The notes under the pieces: generated by a model
Told to the model about the DNA's origin: nothing
Database searches by the model: none
The model's input: only the letters and a program-made list of their open reading frames with translations
Made by a program: the position numbers and the translations under genes
NCBI GenBank assembly: GCA_038049695.1
Contig: CP142453.1
Span: forward strand, 36,679,501-36,743,500
DNA: 64,000 nucleotides
Source: Cinnamomum chago
Taxonomy: Eukaryota; Streptophyta; Magnoliopsida; Laurales; Lauraceae
Reading direction: 5' to 3'
Shown: piece by piece, positions 49,701-57,872 of the stretch
How the letters are laid out: every line of letters starts with the position of its first letter
How positions within the stretch are numbered: position 1 is the first letter of the stretch

Positions 49701-51536
49701 CCATTTACCGCAGAATTAGGGTTGTAGAAGTGAAAAAAGTGTCAACAAGAATGAAGACATGAAAAGCTATAGGGCCAGATGGCATTCTGATAGAGGCTTG
49801 GATAGGCTTAGGGGACATTGGATAGGTTTGGTTAATTAGGCTCGAAAATATTGGATGAATGGAGTTTTGTGTTATAGGTTAATACATGAACAAAGGAAAT
49901 GCACAAAGTTACACTAATTATTGTGGGATTAAACGTACGAAACACTATAAAATTATGGAAGAGAGTAATAGAGCAAAGACTTAAACAAGTGACCAACATA
50001 TCTGAAATCAAGTTGGTTTCATGCCAGAGAGGTCAGTTATGAAAGTTATCTTCTCACTAAGGCAAATAATGAAAGAATAATGAGAGGAGGAAAAATCTCT
50101 TCATTGATCCAGGAAAAGACTTCAACAAATTTAGTATATAACTACAAAAAAAAATATTAAGATTTCAATAAAAAATAATATATTAAAATTTCATAATAAA
50201 AATTATTACAAATAATAGATAAATAAAATGGGCCCATAAAATGTCATTCTACGTGGGTCCCCACCAAAATAACTTGGGGATTTGCCAAGAAATAATTTCT
50301 AAAGATACGCATGATAATACAAATTTTACCAAAGAAATAAGAAAAAAAAAGTGTGTAGATTTCACACATGAAGATTATGCATAATTTCTTAACAAAAACT
50401 TACAATAGGCATGTGCGGATTTATTATTATTATTATTTTTTTTTTTTTATATTCCACCGTGTTTGTATATCAAAACTTCTTTTTGAATAACATATCAACA
50501 GTTTTTTGACATGGCTGAAAGTTAATAACATAATTATCAATTTATAAAGAAAATGAAATAACAAAAAAAGGAAAAAAAGAAAATCCTCTACATCAATTTG
50601 CCCAACATAAACATACAGACACAACATATACATTATAGAGTCCTGCTCTATGGGGCCCACCTTCGAACGGTGTAAGCCTGTTTCAAAGTCCTATCCACCA
50701 TTAATCCGGCAACATGCCTAATTTTAAGCTCGTCTAACATTTACTCACGGTTGGATTGAAATCTCAGTACAAAATCTATAGTTAAAAGACCATTAAAATT
50801 TAATGCTGATAAAACAAGACTATGGAACTCTAATGGGGCTGATTTTAATCCACAAAAAGAGACATTTCCATATATCCTACTCCTAATGATAGGAATGCAT
50901 CCAAGAGGGCTCCACAAGCTAGACCTTTATCCTTAGAAGATATCTTTTCATATATATATTACCTCCAATGATAGGAATGCATCCAACTGCTCCCCATGCA
51001 ATATGCTCGTAGAGGTTGGAAAAAAAAAACACACACAAAAAGAAAAAGAAGAATCTCACGTTGTTTCCTATGGATGCTTTCTGCAAAAGCAAGCAAGTGC
51101 GTTTCCTAAAAGTGTCTTTATTGCTTTTTACTGCTTGTAATATGATTTTAAAAGTTTATTAACAGAGCAAACTTTTTGAGGGTTTTAAGTTTTTGAAAAG
51201 CCAAGGAGACTTTAAGAAAAGTGCAACCAAACATCCAATCCTCATTTTTCTGCAGGTACAAAGACAATAACAAGAGACAAGAGACTTTAATAAGCAATAG
51301 AAATCTTCAGATATATATTCACCTGTGGTTCCTTCCCTAAAAGCCTTGGCAACACGCAGAGGTGTCTTCCTAAGACCTTCTCTGTTGGGGTCCTCTCCCA
51401 AACCCTGCAGCAGAACCTTCACAGCATCCTCAATAACAGCAGTTTCCGAATCGTCCCCCAGACCCAGCTCAAGAAATCCTAACTTCACTCTATTCTCCAG
51501 CTCTGCATCGAGATGCCCCTCATCCAAAGCGCCCAT
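33520..51536 (-). CDS. GCH1: GTP cyclohydrolase I (plant two-domain type), two exons with a 16.6-kb intron
   Basis: Exon 1 51536-51323 and exon 2 34754-33520 join in phase (split Gly codon, CACAG|GT donor and TTTTCAG acceptor) to a 482-residue protein ending in TAG/TGA-type stop at 33520. It converts GTP to 7,8-dihydroneopterin triphosphate, the first step of the pterin branch of folate synthesis in the plant cytosol. The plant enzyme has two cyclohydrolase-like halves, each lacking part of the active site; this one shows the same. N-half: CESCLLPF instead of the zinc motif, but GLSKLSRVADVFAKRLQ kept. C-half: QCEHHLLPFYG and ANHICM give Cys-His and Cys zinc ligands, plus QVQERLTRQIAE. Length is slightly above the roughly 460 usual. 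The start MGALDEGH is the conserved plant N-terminus. Confidence 0.95.
34755..36300. other. GTP cyclohydrolase intron, 3' part, no feature
   Basis: AT-rich intron DNA; near-duplicate phrases CTAGAATATGAAATTTGAA/CTAGAACATGAAACTTGAA at 36000-36050 and a GGTCCATCAGATAATGATATGG fragment at about 35380, typical of dispersed plant repeats. Nothing coding. Confidence 0.6.
36320..36895. repeat. Diverged tandem duplication, unit about 280-290 bp
   Basis: Copy 1 (about 36325-36600) and copy 2 (about 36605-36895) share ATGTCAAGAAAGAG/ATGTCATGAAAGTC, GAGATTTTCCATCC/GGATTCTCCATCC, and TCCCTATATTTTGG/TCCCTCTATTTTGG in the same order at a constant offset. No coding signal. Confidence 0.7.
37000..37870. repeat. 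hAT-like repeat remnant with GTTGCGG/ CCGTTATGG subterminal motifs
   Basis: Begins with AAAATCGCAGTTGCGGTTGC (about 36998) and ends with TTTCATAACGGCAGTTTTTT (about 37850). In between are ATTATTGCGGTGC and AACAGCCGTTATGG motifs and AT-rich DNA. Similar in style to 2820-3125. Ends are imperfect and no target duplication was found. It holds an AT microsatellite at 37288-37305. Confidence 0.4.
37871..39165. other. Intron DNA, low-complexity, no gene
   Basis: G-rich tracts (38010-38050, GGGGGACAGGGGGGGGGAGG) and GA-rich tract (38265-38290) are adjacent to T-rich DNA. Short repeated phrases GTTCATTTGATTGAAAATTAAC/ GTTCATTTCATTGAAAATTGAC occur near 38500-38570. No gene. Confidence 0.55.
39165..39710. 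repeat. Diverged tandem duplication, unit about 310 bp
   Basis: 39168-39300 and 39478-39670 share in order GGATGTTAAT, ACCCATAG, AGGTGATGTAGGCTGAGCCC/ AGGTGATGCAGGTTAAGCGC, CAAGGCCATG and AGCTGATAC. Clear but old. Confidence 0.6.
39985..41259. mobile_element. Non-autonomous hAT element (1275 bp) with 8-bp target duplication
   Basis: CTTTCACT at 39977-39984 and 41260-41267 flanks a segment starting CAATGTTTTGAAAAGG and ending GCGCGCCTTTGACAACCCTA. The ends are inverted imperfectly (TTTTGAAAAGG against TTGTCAAAGGC). Both subterminal parts are packed with AGGCGC/GCGCCT motifs (left 40005-40070, right 41100-41250). The middle has A-, T- and GCT-rich low-complexity tracts (40420-40950); a 170-codon minus-strand frame there (40861-40349) with poly-Glu/Gln and poly-Phe is probably spurious. 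Insertion in the GTP cyclohydrolase intron. Confidence 0.8.
41394..43145. mobile_element. 1.75-kb foldback element with arms of about 0.85 kb
   Basis: The arm 41394-about 42232 is repeated in reverse complement at about 42300-43145. Outer pairs GTTTAGGCGTTACATC against the inverse of GATGTAAGGCCTAAAC; then AAACCTAATAATCTTTGTGG, TTTAGGTCTCTGAAAAGG; inner GATATAAGGCCGACCACC. Arms look about 85-90% alike. The loop is short (42233-42299). Each arm contains an exon-like piece (see separate entry). Such a structure fits a foldback or Mutator-like element with captured sequence. No target duplication recognised. Confidence 0.8.
41856..41926 (+). other. Exon-like fragment in the foldback arm (inverse copy at about 42610-42680)
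   Basis: After CCTTTTTAG, an open stretch reads VFESLTKEIYERIQEGELDALM(R), followed by GTTAGC-type donor text. The other arm keeps a diverged inverse copy. Splice-like borders and a protein-like helix suggest a captured exon from a host gene that I could not identify. Only about 23 codons, so low certainty. Confidence 0.3.
43159..43560. repeat. hAT-like repeat fragment with GACTCGGC motifs
   Basis: Starts with a pyrimidine/GTT-rich stretch (GTTGCTG repeated), T-tracts at 43342-43350 and 43403-43428, and ends with GACTTGGCTGAGTCCCATG, GACTCAGCTGCGTCGGGCGA and GTCGACTCAAACTTGGCCC, the type of subterminal text found in plant hAT repeats. The 127-codon frame here is Cys/Leu/Phe-rich by composition and not credited. 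Confidence 0.4.
43561..44140. other. Intron DNA, nothing recognised
   Basis: AT-rich intron sequence of the GTP cyclohydrolase gene with no repeat borders or coding signal that I can support. Confidence 0.5.
44145..44381 (-). mobile_element. tRNA-derived SINE, minus strand
   Basis: On the minus strand a head ACTTGGCCTAGTGG (44377-44364) carries an A box (TGGCCTAGTGG, 44373-44363). It is followed about 33 nt on by a B box-like GGATCAATCCC (44330-44320). The spacing suits an RNA polymerase III promoter. About 235 bp in all, ending in AT-rich DNA. The B box deviates from GGTTCGANNCC, so the copy is old or from a divergent family. Confidence 0.6.
44940..45120. repeat. Short direct and inverted repeats
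   Basis: GGACAAACATCAAAC occurs at 44961 and 45011 with AATTGAGCTC following each. Then TACAACTTCAATCACAT…CATCCTGTAAG (45047-45076) is inverted as ATGAGATTGAAGTAGTTACAGCTTACAGGA (45080-45109). Possibly a small decayed MITE. Confidence 0.45.
45457..45905. repeat. Tandem duplication, period 223 bp
   Basis: Copy 1 (about 45457-45680) and copy 2 (about 45681-45905) start TTGCCTTTCTAATAAATATT / CTGCCTTTCTAATAAATATT and end ATTCATTGTCA. Similarity is roughly 80-85% throughout. Not coding. Confidence 0.85.
45906..46078. repeat. Short GC/C-rich repeat, possible hAT-like MITE
   Basis: Begins CAGCAGAAC…GGGCGCCAGGGGGTGG and ends CCCTCCCTCC…GGGTTCGCCGCTG, so the ends are roughly inverted (CAGCRG against CGCTG). 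ATTGTCA occurs shortly before and directly after it (45894 and 46078). About 170 bp. Confidence 0.4.
46079..47330. other. Intron DNA, no gene
   Basis: Besides the second direct-repeat copy (46825-47160), nothing coding or structured is seen. Confidence 0.5.
47335..47460. repeat. Dispersed repeat, second copy of 7445-7580
   Basis: Shares GACACAGATTTTACACATAA and GTGAAGTAACGGATA with the copy in the MHK intron. Same orientation. Confidence 0.6.
48042..48084. repeat. (CAT)n/(CAC)n trinucleotide tract
   Basis: CATCATCATCACCACCACC…CATCATCATCAAAGCCCTACC. The text after the repeat resembles that at 9053 (CATCATCAAAGCCTTGTCCC), the end of a minus-strand RTE LINE, so it could be the stub of another, oppositely oriented RTE copy. 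Confidence 0.6.
48085..50140 (+). mobile_element. RTE-clade LINE, 5' half, plus strand, decayed
   Basis: Begins with the leader text CCGGTCCCAAGCCCGGTAAA (about 48132) common to plant RTE elements. Then come an apurinic endonuclease-like region (GKGMELVDKAKE about 48475; KRLSDKVTSIKLVLEE about 48608-48660; 'ISAYAP'-like text at 48682), and a linker (LKTRGDNDIK-type text about 49590). RT motifs follow: KAIGPDGI about 49760, 'YRGIK'-like about 49920, and a FMPERS-type motif about 50020, with text resembling DLEKAYDRV near 50110. Sequence after 50140 is unrelated, so the polymerase core and 3' end are missing. Many frame breaks. A (CAT/CAC)n run at 48042-48084 just before it resembles the inverse of an RTE tail. 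Confidence 0.75.
50141..51320. other. First part of the GTP cyclohydrolase intron
   Basis: AT-rich intron DNA. Two similar phrases ATCCTACTCCTAATGATAGGAATGCATCCAA-type text occur at about 50876-50910 and 50958-50985 (a short direct duplication with AATGATAGGAATGCATCCAA). The donor GTGAATATATATC of the gene's only intron is at 51322. Confidence 0.6.
51323..51536 (-). CDS. GCH1: GTP cyclohydrolase I exon 1
   Basis: Codes residues 1-71: MGALDEGHLDAELENRVKL and VIEDAVKVLLQGLGEDPNRE, then GLRKTPLRVAKAFREGTT, ending one base into a Gly codon before GTGAATA. GEDPxREGLxxTPxRVAKA is the N-terminal signature of GTP cyclohydrolase I. No transit peptide is apparent, which agrees with the cytosolic location known for the plant enzyme. 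Confidence 0.95.
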
Positions 51537-51869
51537 TGACAGGAGGAGAATTTATTAGAAATGACTCAGACCCAAATCAGGGAACTGAAGAAGATTAAAA
51601 AGAAACTTAAGAAAACCAACAAAGTAATCAAAGATAAACGTTCAAAGAATCAAAGAAGACTGAAAAAAACCCAAGTGCCCAATCACAGAACAAAAAAATT
51701 CTTCACCAAAAATAATAAGAAGATCAAAAGCACCCAGATGAAGTAGTAGTCCCAAGAAAAATGATAACGGTAGAGAGATACAGAGAATCAAACAAGACAA
51801 TAGAAAAGGCACAAACAAAATTTCACAAAAACGGCATCGACCCAGATCAGGAAATCGAATCAAGATTGG

Positions 51870-51903
<34 letters not shown>

Positions 51904-52575
51904 AAACGCAACCAATGAAGAAACAAAAGGACTGAAGGAGATTGAAACACCGACTCTACCGGAACGAAACCGACCCAGGTCAATATAGCACTGACCCAGA
52001 TCAAGAAACCCCGAAAAGATCGAGAATTTCAAAGCCCCAGATGAAGAAATCTGAGGAAAGTGTGAGAGATAGAGAGGGTACCAAACAGGACTGCAATATG
52101 AGGAAGGGTAGAGAGAGAGGGACGCCGATAGGCTATAGAAGGGAGGGAAAGGTTAGGTCAGGGAGATGGGGATTGCAAGGCTGCCGTTGCTCTTGGAATG
52201 TGTGGATCATTCAAAGTGGTGGGGCACACTGATCAACATTCTATGGAAGTGTAGGAAATGCAGCTTTCTGGTGGGACCATTTGGTGCACTTTTTGGGAGT
52301 TGCCAGTTGCTTGGTGGAAAATTTGAGCACGATGGTGGCTGGAGAGAAAGAGGTGGGATACAGAGGCTAAGGTGGGGCCCACTTGTAGTGTTTTGACCCT
52401 TTCGTTTGTTTGGTTTTTTTTTTTTTCCCCTTCTTGGTATAATATACACATCTAGATCCGCATCTTACTGAATTAATTAGAGGGGGATTGATGAGAGCCT
52501 AAAAGATACATTTTAGGCCCCTTAATGAGGACTTGGTTATACCATCAGAAGAGATTAATTAGCTTAATCATGTTA
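51537..52575 (-). promoter_or_regulatory. Upstream region of the GTP cyclohydrolase gene
   Basis: Pyrimidine-rich on the gene's strand. No clear TATA box could be fixed and no other gene begins here. Frames in this stretch are short and low in complexity. A T-run is at 52418-52429 (+). Only the position supports the promoter assignment. Confidence 0.4.
51870..51901. repeat. 32-base A tract upstream of GTP cyclohydrolase
   Basis: An uninterrupted run of 32 A on the + strand (T on the coding strand) about 335 bp upstream of the ATG. Long poly(dA:dT) tracts disfavour nucleosomes and are common in promoters; here a promoter role is only inferred from position. The run length may be imprecise in the assembly. 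Confidence 0.8.
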
Positions 52576-52579
52576 TTTT

Positions 52580-53900
52580 ATTGTTTGTAGGTAGTACAGA
52601 TGCAAGGAGCGAAATTCAGAACTAAAATGGAAGAAATCTCATAAAGCATGACAAATATGGGAAGATACTCAAATAAGAAAGCAAAGCAAGAGTCCAACAT
52701 GCCTTGGACGTCCAACATGGGACCCACTCACCCCATAGCATGCCAACATGGAAGTTCCTTTAATTGCACCATTATTCTCGAAATTTTCAGGGGCAATAAA
52801 TTTAAATGGTCATAACTTTCAACTTGAGTGTCGGATTAGTGAGATCTACATACTGTTGGAAAGCTCTTTTCGAGTAGATATCTATAGAGTCCAAGATTGT
52901 ATAAATCGGAGCTATATCGAGGGAGATATGACCTCCAGAAGTTCGCTATGATGACTAGTACCCGGAAGCCACTGCCTCCGGGCATCTGGAAGCTGGTGTC
53001 TGGACGCCTGGCCACAGAAAAAAAACCCGAAAGCCACTACTTCCGAGCGTCCGGACGCCCGGATCGTACAAGAGTCCGTCTCATGTGCGTTTTGACGAGG
53101 TTTTTCATTCCAAAACTTATAAATAAGAGCTCAAACTCGTTTTTGGGGAGATACACATCTTGGGAGAAGGTCTGGAGCAAGGTTTTGGAGCTTTTGGAAG
53201 CGCGTCAATGGGGATTTCATCAGAGATTCTTCGTCAATCGTCTTCCATGCGTAACTAAACATTTATCTTTGGGTTGTGATGAAGCTCTAATCTCTTATTT
53301 ATGATGATGTATAGGTTTAGGGTTTTATTTTAAACGCTTTTGATTATATGACAAGATGTTAATCCATTGATTGGATTTTATGAATGTAATATCTCTTTCT
53401 TTGGTATTTTAATCTTGTAGATTTGAATACTAAGTCATATAATATGCTTGAATGAATGTGTTTGTTAGATCTAGGATATTCTATATCATAGAGATAGGTT
53501 ATGCCCCAATTTACATCCACATCCCTTATTTGTTGACTCTGAAGGTTTGTAACCAAGACGAGTCTCTACAGCGTTGACAGTAAAACCCTAGACCTATACT
53601 TGCCATTATGCGAGGCTAGAGTGGATTCGTACCCTTAGATCTTTTCTCTGATTGAATCAACCTTGTCTTTAATTTGTTAATTTAGAAATCAAAACTCATC
53701 AAACCAACACTTCGCTTTCTAATAGGATTAGTTTAATAATCAGAACTTTGTCTTCTACTAGGATTAGTTTAGGAATTTAGGAAACAACACAACTTAACCT
53801 TTTTGTCTCAGTGGATACGATACTCGGTTAACATCTCTGCTTTTTCAAGCAGAGATAATAGCGGAGAATAAATTATATTTGCAACCCTGTTTTAGGATTG
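52580..53900 (+). mobile_element. LTR fossil, probably Ty3/gypsy
   Basis: A TATA-like ACTTATAAATAAGAGCTC at about 53114-53131, a leader, TAGGGTTTTATTTTAAACGC, and near its end CAGTGGATACGATACTCGG (about 53811-53829), a phrase typical of LTR ends in plant gypsy elements. Contains a block (52803-52935) shared with the LTR at 54969-57000. No flanking coding region was found, so a solo LTR or fragment. Borders approximate. Confidence 0.55.
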
Positions 53901-54636
53901 GTCAAGGATGGTTGGTACCAGCAAACGTAGTTGTGGGAGTAGTTATTTACCTAACTCTGGTAATGTGGGCCAGCTTTGGTTGATTGAATCCAGACCCTTT
54001 ACTTTTGAGATTAGGACAAGTTTTGTTTTACATGATGGTTTGACAATTAGTCAATGCATTACATCCCAGAAGCGATGTGCTCAACGGAACGTGGGTATAA
54101 GTTAATGAACCAGAGGAGAGCTGATGGAGAGGACTCATCGCAGATGAGGGAGATAAAAAATAAAAAAAAATCACAAGATTATTCCAGCCCTTAATTTAAC
54201 AGCTTTAAAACTTAATTGAATCATAATATTATATTTTCTTGAAATTCAATCCGATGGTAAGTGAAGAAAGTCCAATGACTTTAAAATTGAGCCTAATGCA
54301 AGACGATGGTATGGAAAGAGTATCAAATAAGCTGCATTGATAAAAGGTGGGCTCCACAATGTTGACTACACTTGAAGTTGCTCGTAAGAGAACTTTCCCG
54401 ATTTTATGATTTTAAGAGAACGTTCCCCATATTATGATTTTAACAGCTTCTCCTACATGGAGGTTAACAATAAACTACACATGGTGTGGTAGAAGATGAA
54501 AATGGGTGGGGGTATTTTTTTTTTTCCTACAATGATCTACGCATACACCATCTCATAAACATACATATTTCTATTGCTTAACTTATTTTAAGATTTTAAC
54601 AAACATTGGTGTTTAAATTAATTTATTTATTTATTC

Positions 54637-57600
54637 AAGAGGAATATACTGGAAAAATTCCCTTAGATACACTGTAGACCAAAAAAGACCTAAAAGATAT
54701 GAATCGACCGTAGTAGTCCCAGGGGCCCTTTTTTTTTTTTTTTGTTTATTGTTTAACCGAGAAACAATATCTCCGCTCACCTGCATATACGAGCAGGGTT
54801 ATCCTCACTCGTTTTTTTTTTTTCTTCTTCACAATTAAGTGGCGATATCGCCATCCAAGTCAGATTCACAAAAAATTAAATCTTAAGTGATATCCCTGTT
54901 TACTTGCATATACATGAGGGGATATCCTCGCTCGTCTATTCTTCTTCCTCCTTCTTTCTCTAACTCCTTTGATAAGTCCATAAAATCGGGTAAAAAAGCC
55001 ATCATTTCATGTGCATTTGTGGACTTAATTAGGACAAATTACATCATAATTTCATGCATATGAGCATAAATTTGGAATTTCAATCAAAATCAATCAAAAC
55101 CATTAATCTTGCATGAATTTGTAAAATTGATGATTTGTATCACCTCTAGGTCCCACCAATTAGACTCTAAGCACGGTGGCACCATTGCATAAAGTCATTA
55201 GGCACAAAATTGCATTGCATAGGTCCCATGCTGAGCATGCATGCATATCATTTGATTTATTGTTAGTAATTTAGTTATTTCATCTTTGTAGAAAATTATC
55301 ATGCAATGGGGGCCCACATCGAGAGATAATTTGGAAGAAGAATAAAAAGAGAAGAAAGAAAGAAATAAAAAGAGGGAACCACATCCACACTAGGCGTGAA
55401 CCCCCATGTACCCCCAATGATGGCGTGGGATGGCGTGGGTCCCATAGTTGTTGCAAGTTGGGATAATCCTCTCTTCCTCTCCAGTTTCCAAGAACTAGAA
55501 GCTTCCTTCATCTCTCATCAAGATTCAAAATTCAAACAAGGAAGGAGACTTCTAAATTAATGAAATTAGAGATAGAGTCTTAGTTGGAAAGCTCTCTTAG
55601 AGAGATTTGACTCAGCCAAAGAGATAGAGTTCATTGCAAATCAAAATTAAAAAGTCAATCCCATTTTTTCTTAGGACAGCCTATCATAAAATGGCTGTAA
55701 CTTTCAATCTGACCGTCGGATCGGTGGAGTTTACCTACCACTGGAGAGCTTATTCGGAGTAGATGTCCGTGGAGCCCAAGATCATGCAAATCAAAGCTAA
55801 ACCGACTAAGTTATGAGCCTGAGACATTTTATGTATGTTTTTAGGCGGGATTGCAATTAAATCCATACCATTAATGACTCATCTTTCCACTGCATGAGAA
55901 GATCTCCGATGGGGTACAGTAATGAAAGATCTGCACAGCAAAGGGTTTAAAATGAGCAGGAGATCAATCCGAATTTTAAATCATCTTTGATAAGATAGTT
56001 GCTTGGAGTGCAAGCCAAGTCAGAGAGCCCAAGAAAGAGACAACTCAAGCCAAAAGGAGAGAAAAAAAAATTATAAATAGGGACTTCCCACATAAGGGAC
56101 GTCCAAGCCATGCTCTCCTAGGTTTAGGGTGGGATGTCCCACAATCCTCTCCCCTCTCTCATCTCTTTCCCCTCTTCTTCTCTCCTCCCTTTTAGATCTA
56201 GGTTCTCCACTTTATTACTTTTTTTTATAAAAGAATTGTAGCTTTGGTCCTTGTCCAAGCAAGACGTAGAACTAGGAAGGAGCAAAATGTTTGTACTAAA
56301 GACATGCTATCAATGAAAAAATCAGTTTTCTTTTGTGCAATGGCTAGTTAGATTTGCAATCGAGGTTAAGGAAAGTATTCCTAACCCCTTTTTCTCGTTA
56401 ATCCTTGTTTGATTGAGCTATTGATGTGCTAATATGATGCATTAGTAGGCTTGTCTTCGTACTAATTGATACCTTCCATATGATATTTCTTAATGCTAGA
56501 GCAAGCTTTTAATTATCTATGCTTATATTTTTTTATAGATCATGCTTAGGGTTTTTTTTTTCTCTTTGATGGTCTATGCTTAGATTTGATGGGTAATTCC
56601 TGGGTAGCTTTAGTAATTTAATGAAGGGAAGGAGGTCTTGGGTATTTGATTAATTTTGTAGGAAAAAATAAATTTGTTTTGAAAAATTGGTTTTAAATGC
56701 TTTATCATTCAGATTTGGGTGCCTTGATTGGATCTAGATCTGAAGTTATAAAACTGATCAAACAGTTGTTTTCAATAAGAAAGTGACTCTGGATTGCTTA
56801 ATGGATTCTGATTCCTTGATCAATTTCGTTTTCTTTCTTATCTCATTATCTCATTTCTTTAGTCAGTTTTCTGCATTTTTAATTATTTTGTGACATCATC
56901 TCTCTTAATTAGTAAGTTTTGTTCTTGAATGTTCTCTATGGGTTCGACCCGTACTTGCAGCTGTCTATTCGTACACACCTGCGCACTTGCGGTATTTTTT
57001 TATGATTGACTGAGATCACATCATCTTTTCACCTCTTCCAACTAACCCCTAACCCGCACGATATTTTCCTTCATAATATGCTGGCCTCAATGGTCGTGGA
57101 ATTGTGCAGGTGGAAGCTTGTTACCAAAACACCCCAGAATGACATATAGTCATCTAAATCCATCAACTTCCTCATCCCCCTTTCTCCCACAACCTAAACA
57201 AACTCATTTGAGCCCATTCTTCCTCTTCCAACCAAAGACATAAAACTTCACCCCTATCTCTCAAAACTTACATTATCTCTCTCTCTCTATCTTTCTATTT
57301 ATCTCTCACTCTCTCTTTCTTGAACCTATCTTTTTCTCTCTTGTTTTTCATTTTCTTCTCCTCAACCGACCATTTTCAGCATCTTTTTCTCATCTCCTTG
57401 AACCTCCTCTGCCCACATCATCATCTCATCTCATTCGCTCTGCATCTCCTTCCTTACCGGCTAATTAAATTCACAACACCTAAACCAGCCTCATAGTTGC
57501 AACCGATACTCATCTCTCAAATCTTCCTTTCACCATCATCTTCAACTTCACCCCATCATCACCATCTAGCCTCCATCACTCATCATCATCATCCAGCCTC

Positions 57601-57872
57601 CATCACTAGGCGACCACCATCCAAAAAAAGAATGATTTTCTTTTTCTAAATCTGACTTGGGTGTCAATATCGCAGCTTAACTGTGAAGAAGAAGAAAAAA
57701 CGTGTAGGGATATCCCTGCTCATATGTGTAGGTGAGCGGGGATATTACTGCTCGGCAAAACAATAAAAAAATAACATAAAGGGCCCCTGAGACTATTTCA
57801 GTGGAGTCATATCTTTTAAGTCATTTTTGGCCTATAGTGAATCTAAGGGGGTTTCTTTGGTAAAATCCTCTT
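54637..57872. mobile_element. Terminal-inverted-repeat element interrupted by an LTR
   Basis: The left arm (54637-about 54960) starts AAGAGGAATATACTGG and contains CCCTTAGATACACTGTAG, CAGGGGCCCTT, ATCTCCGCTCACCTGCATAT. The right arm (about 57620-57872) holds these in inverse order and ends in CCTCTT. TATTC directly abuts both ends (54632-54636, 57873-57877). An imperfect palindromic unit GATATCCCYGCTCA…TGAGCRGGGATATC lies in each arm, twice on the left (54767-54812, 54890-54935). Between the arms lie an LTR (54969-57000) and CT-rich unique DNA (57000-57600). Possibly a Mutator-like or foldback element; class uncertain. Confidence 0.65.
54969..57000 (+). mobile_element. LTR fossil nested in the inverted-repeat element, probably Ty3/gypsy
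   Basis: Begins TGATAAGTCCATAAAATCGG (a common start for plant gypsy LTRs) and ends near GGTTCGACCCGTACTTGCAG…CACTTGCGG (56940-56992), text usual at the end of such LTRs. Contains TTATAAATAGGGAC (about 56070), a TATA box with a leader ATCTAGGTTCTCC following. Shares a block (about 55690-55825) with 52803-52935. No internal coding region, so a solo LTR or fragment; it is younger than the element it interrupts. Confidence 0.6.

Noticed and set aside
47857-51237. Possible large element with ends GTGTTTGGTTGGG and CAACCAAACATCC enclosing the RTE LINE
   Set aside because: The 12-13 bp ends are inverted and such ends are known from plant repeats, but no target duplication or longer arm similarity was found; may be two separate small repeats.
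56935-56995. tRNA-like GGTTCGACCC
   Set aside because: A B-box-like string, but no cloverleaf can be drawn around it and it sits at the end of an LTR where this phrase is common.
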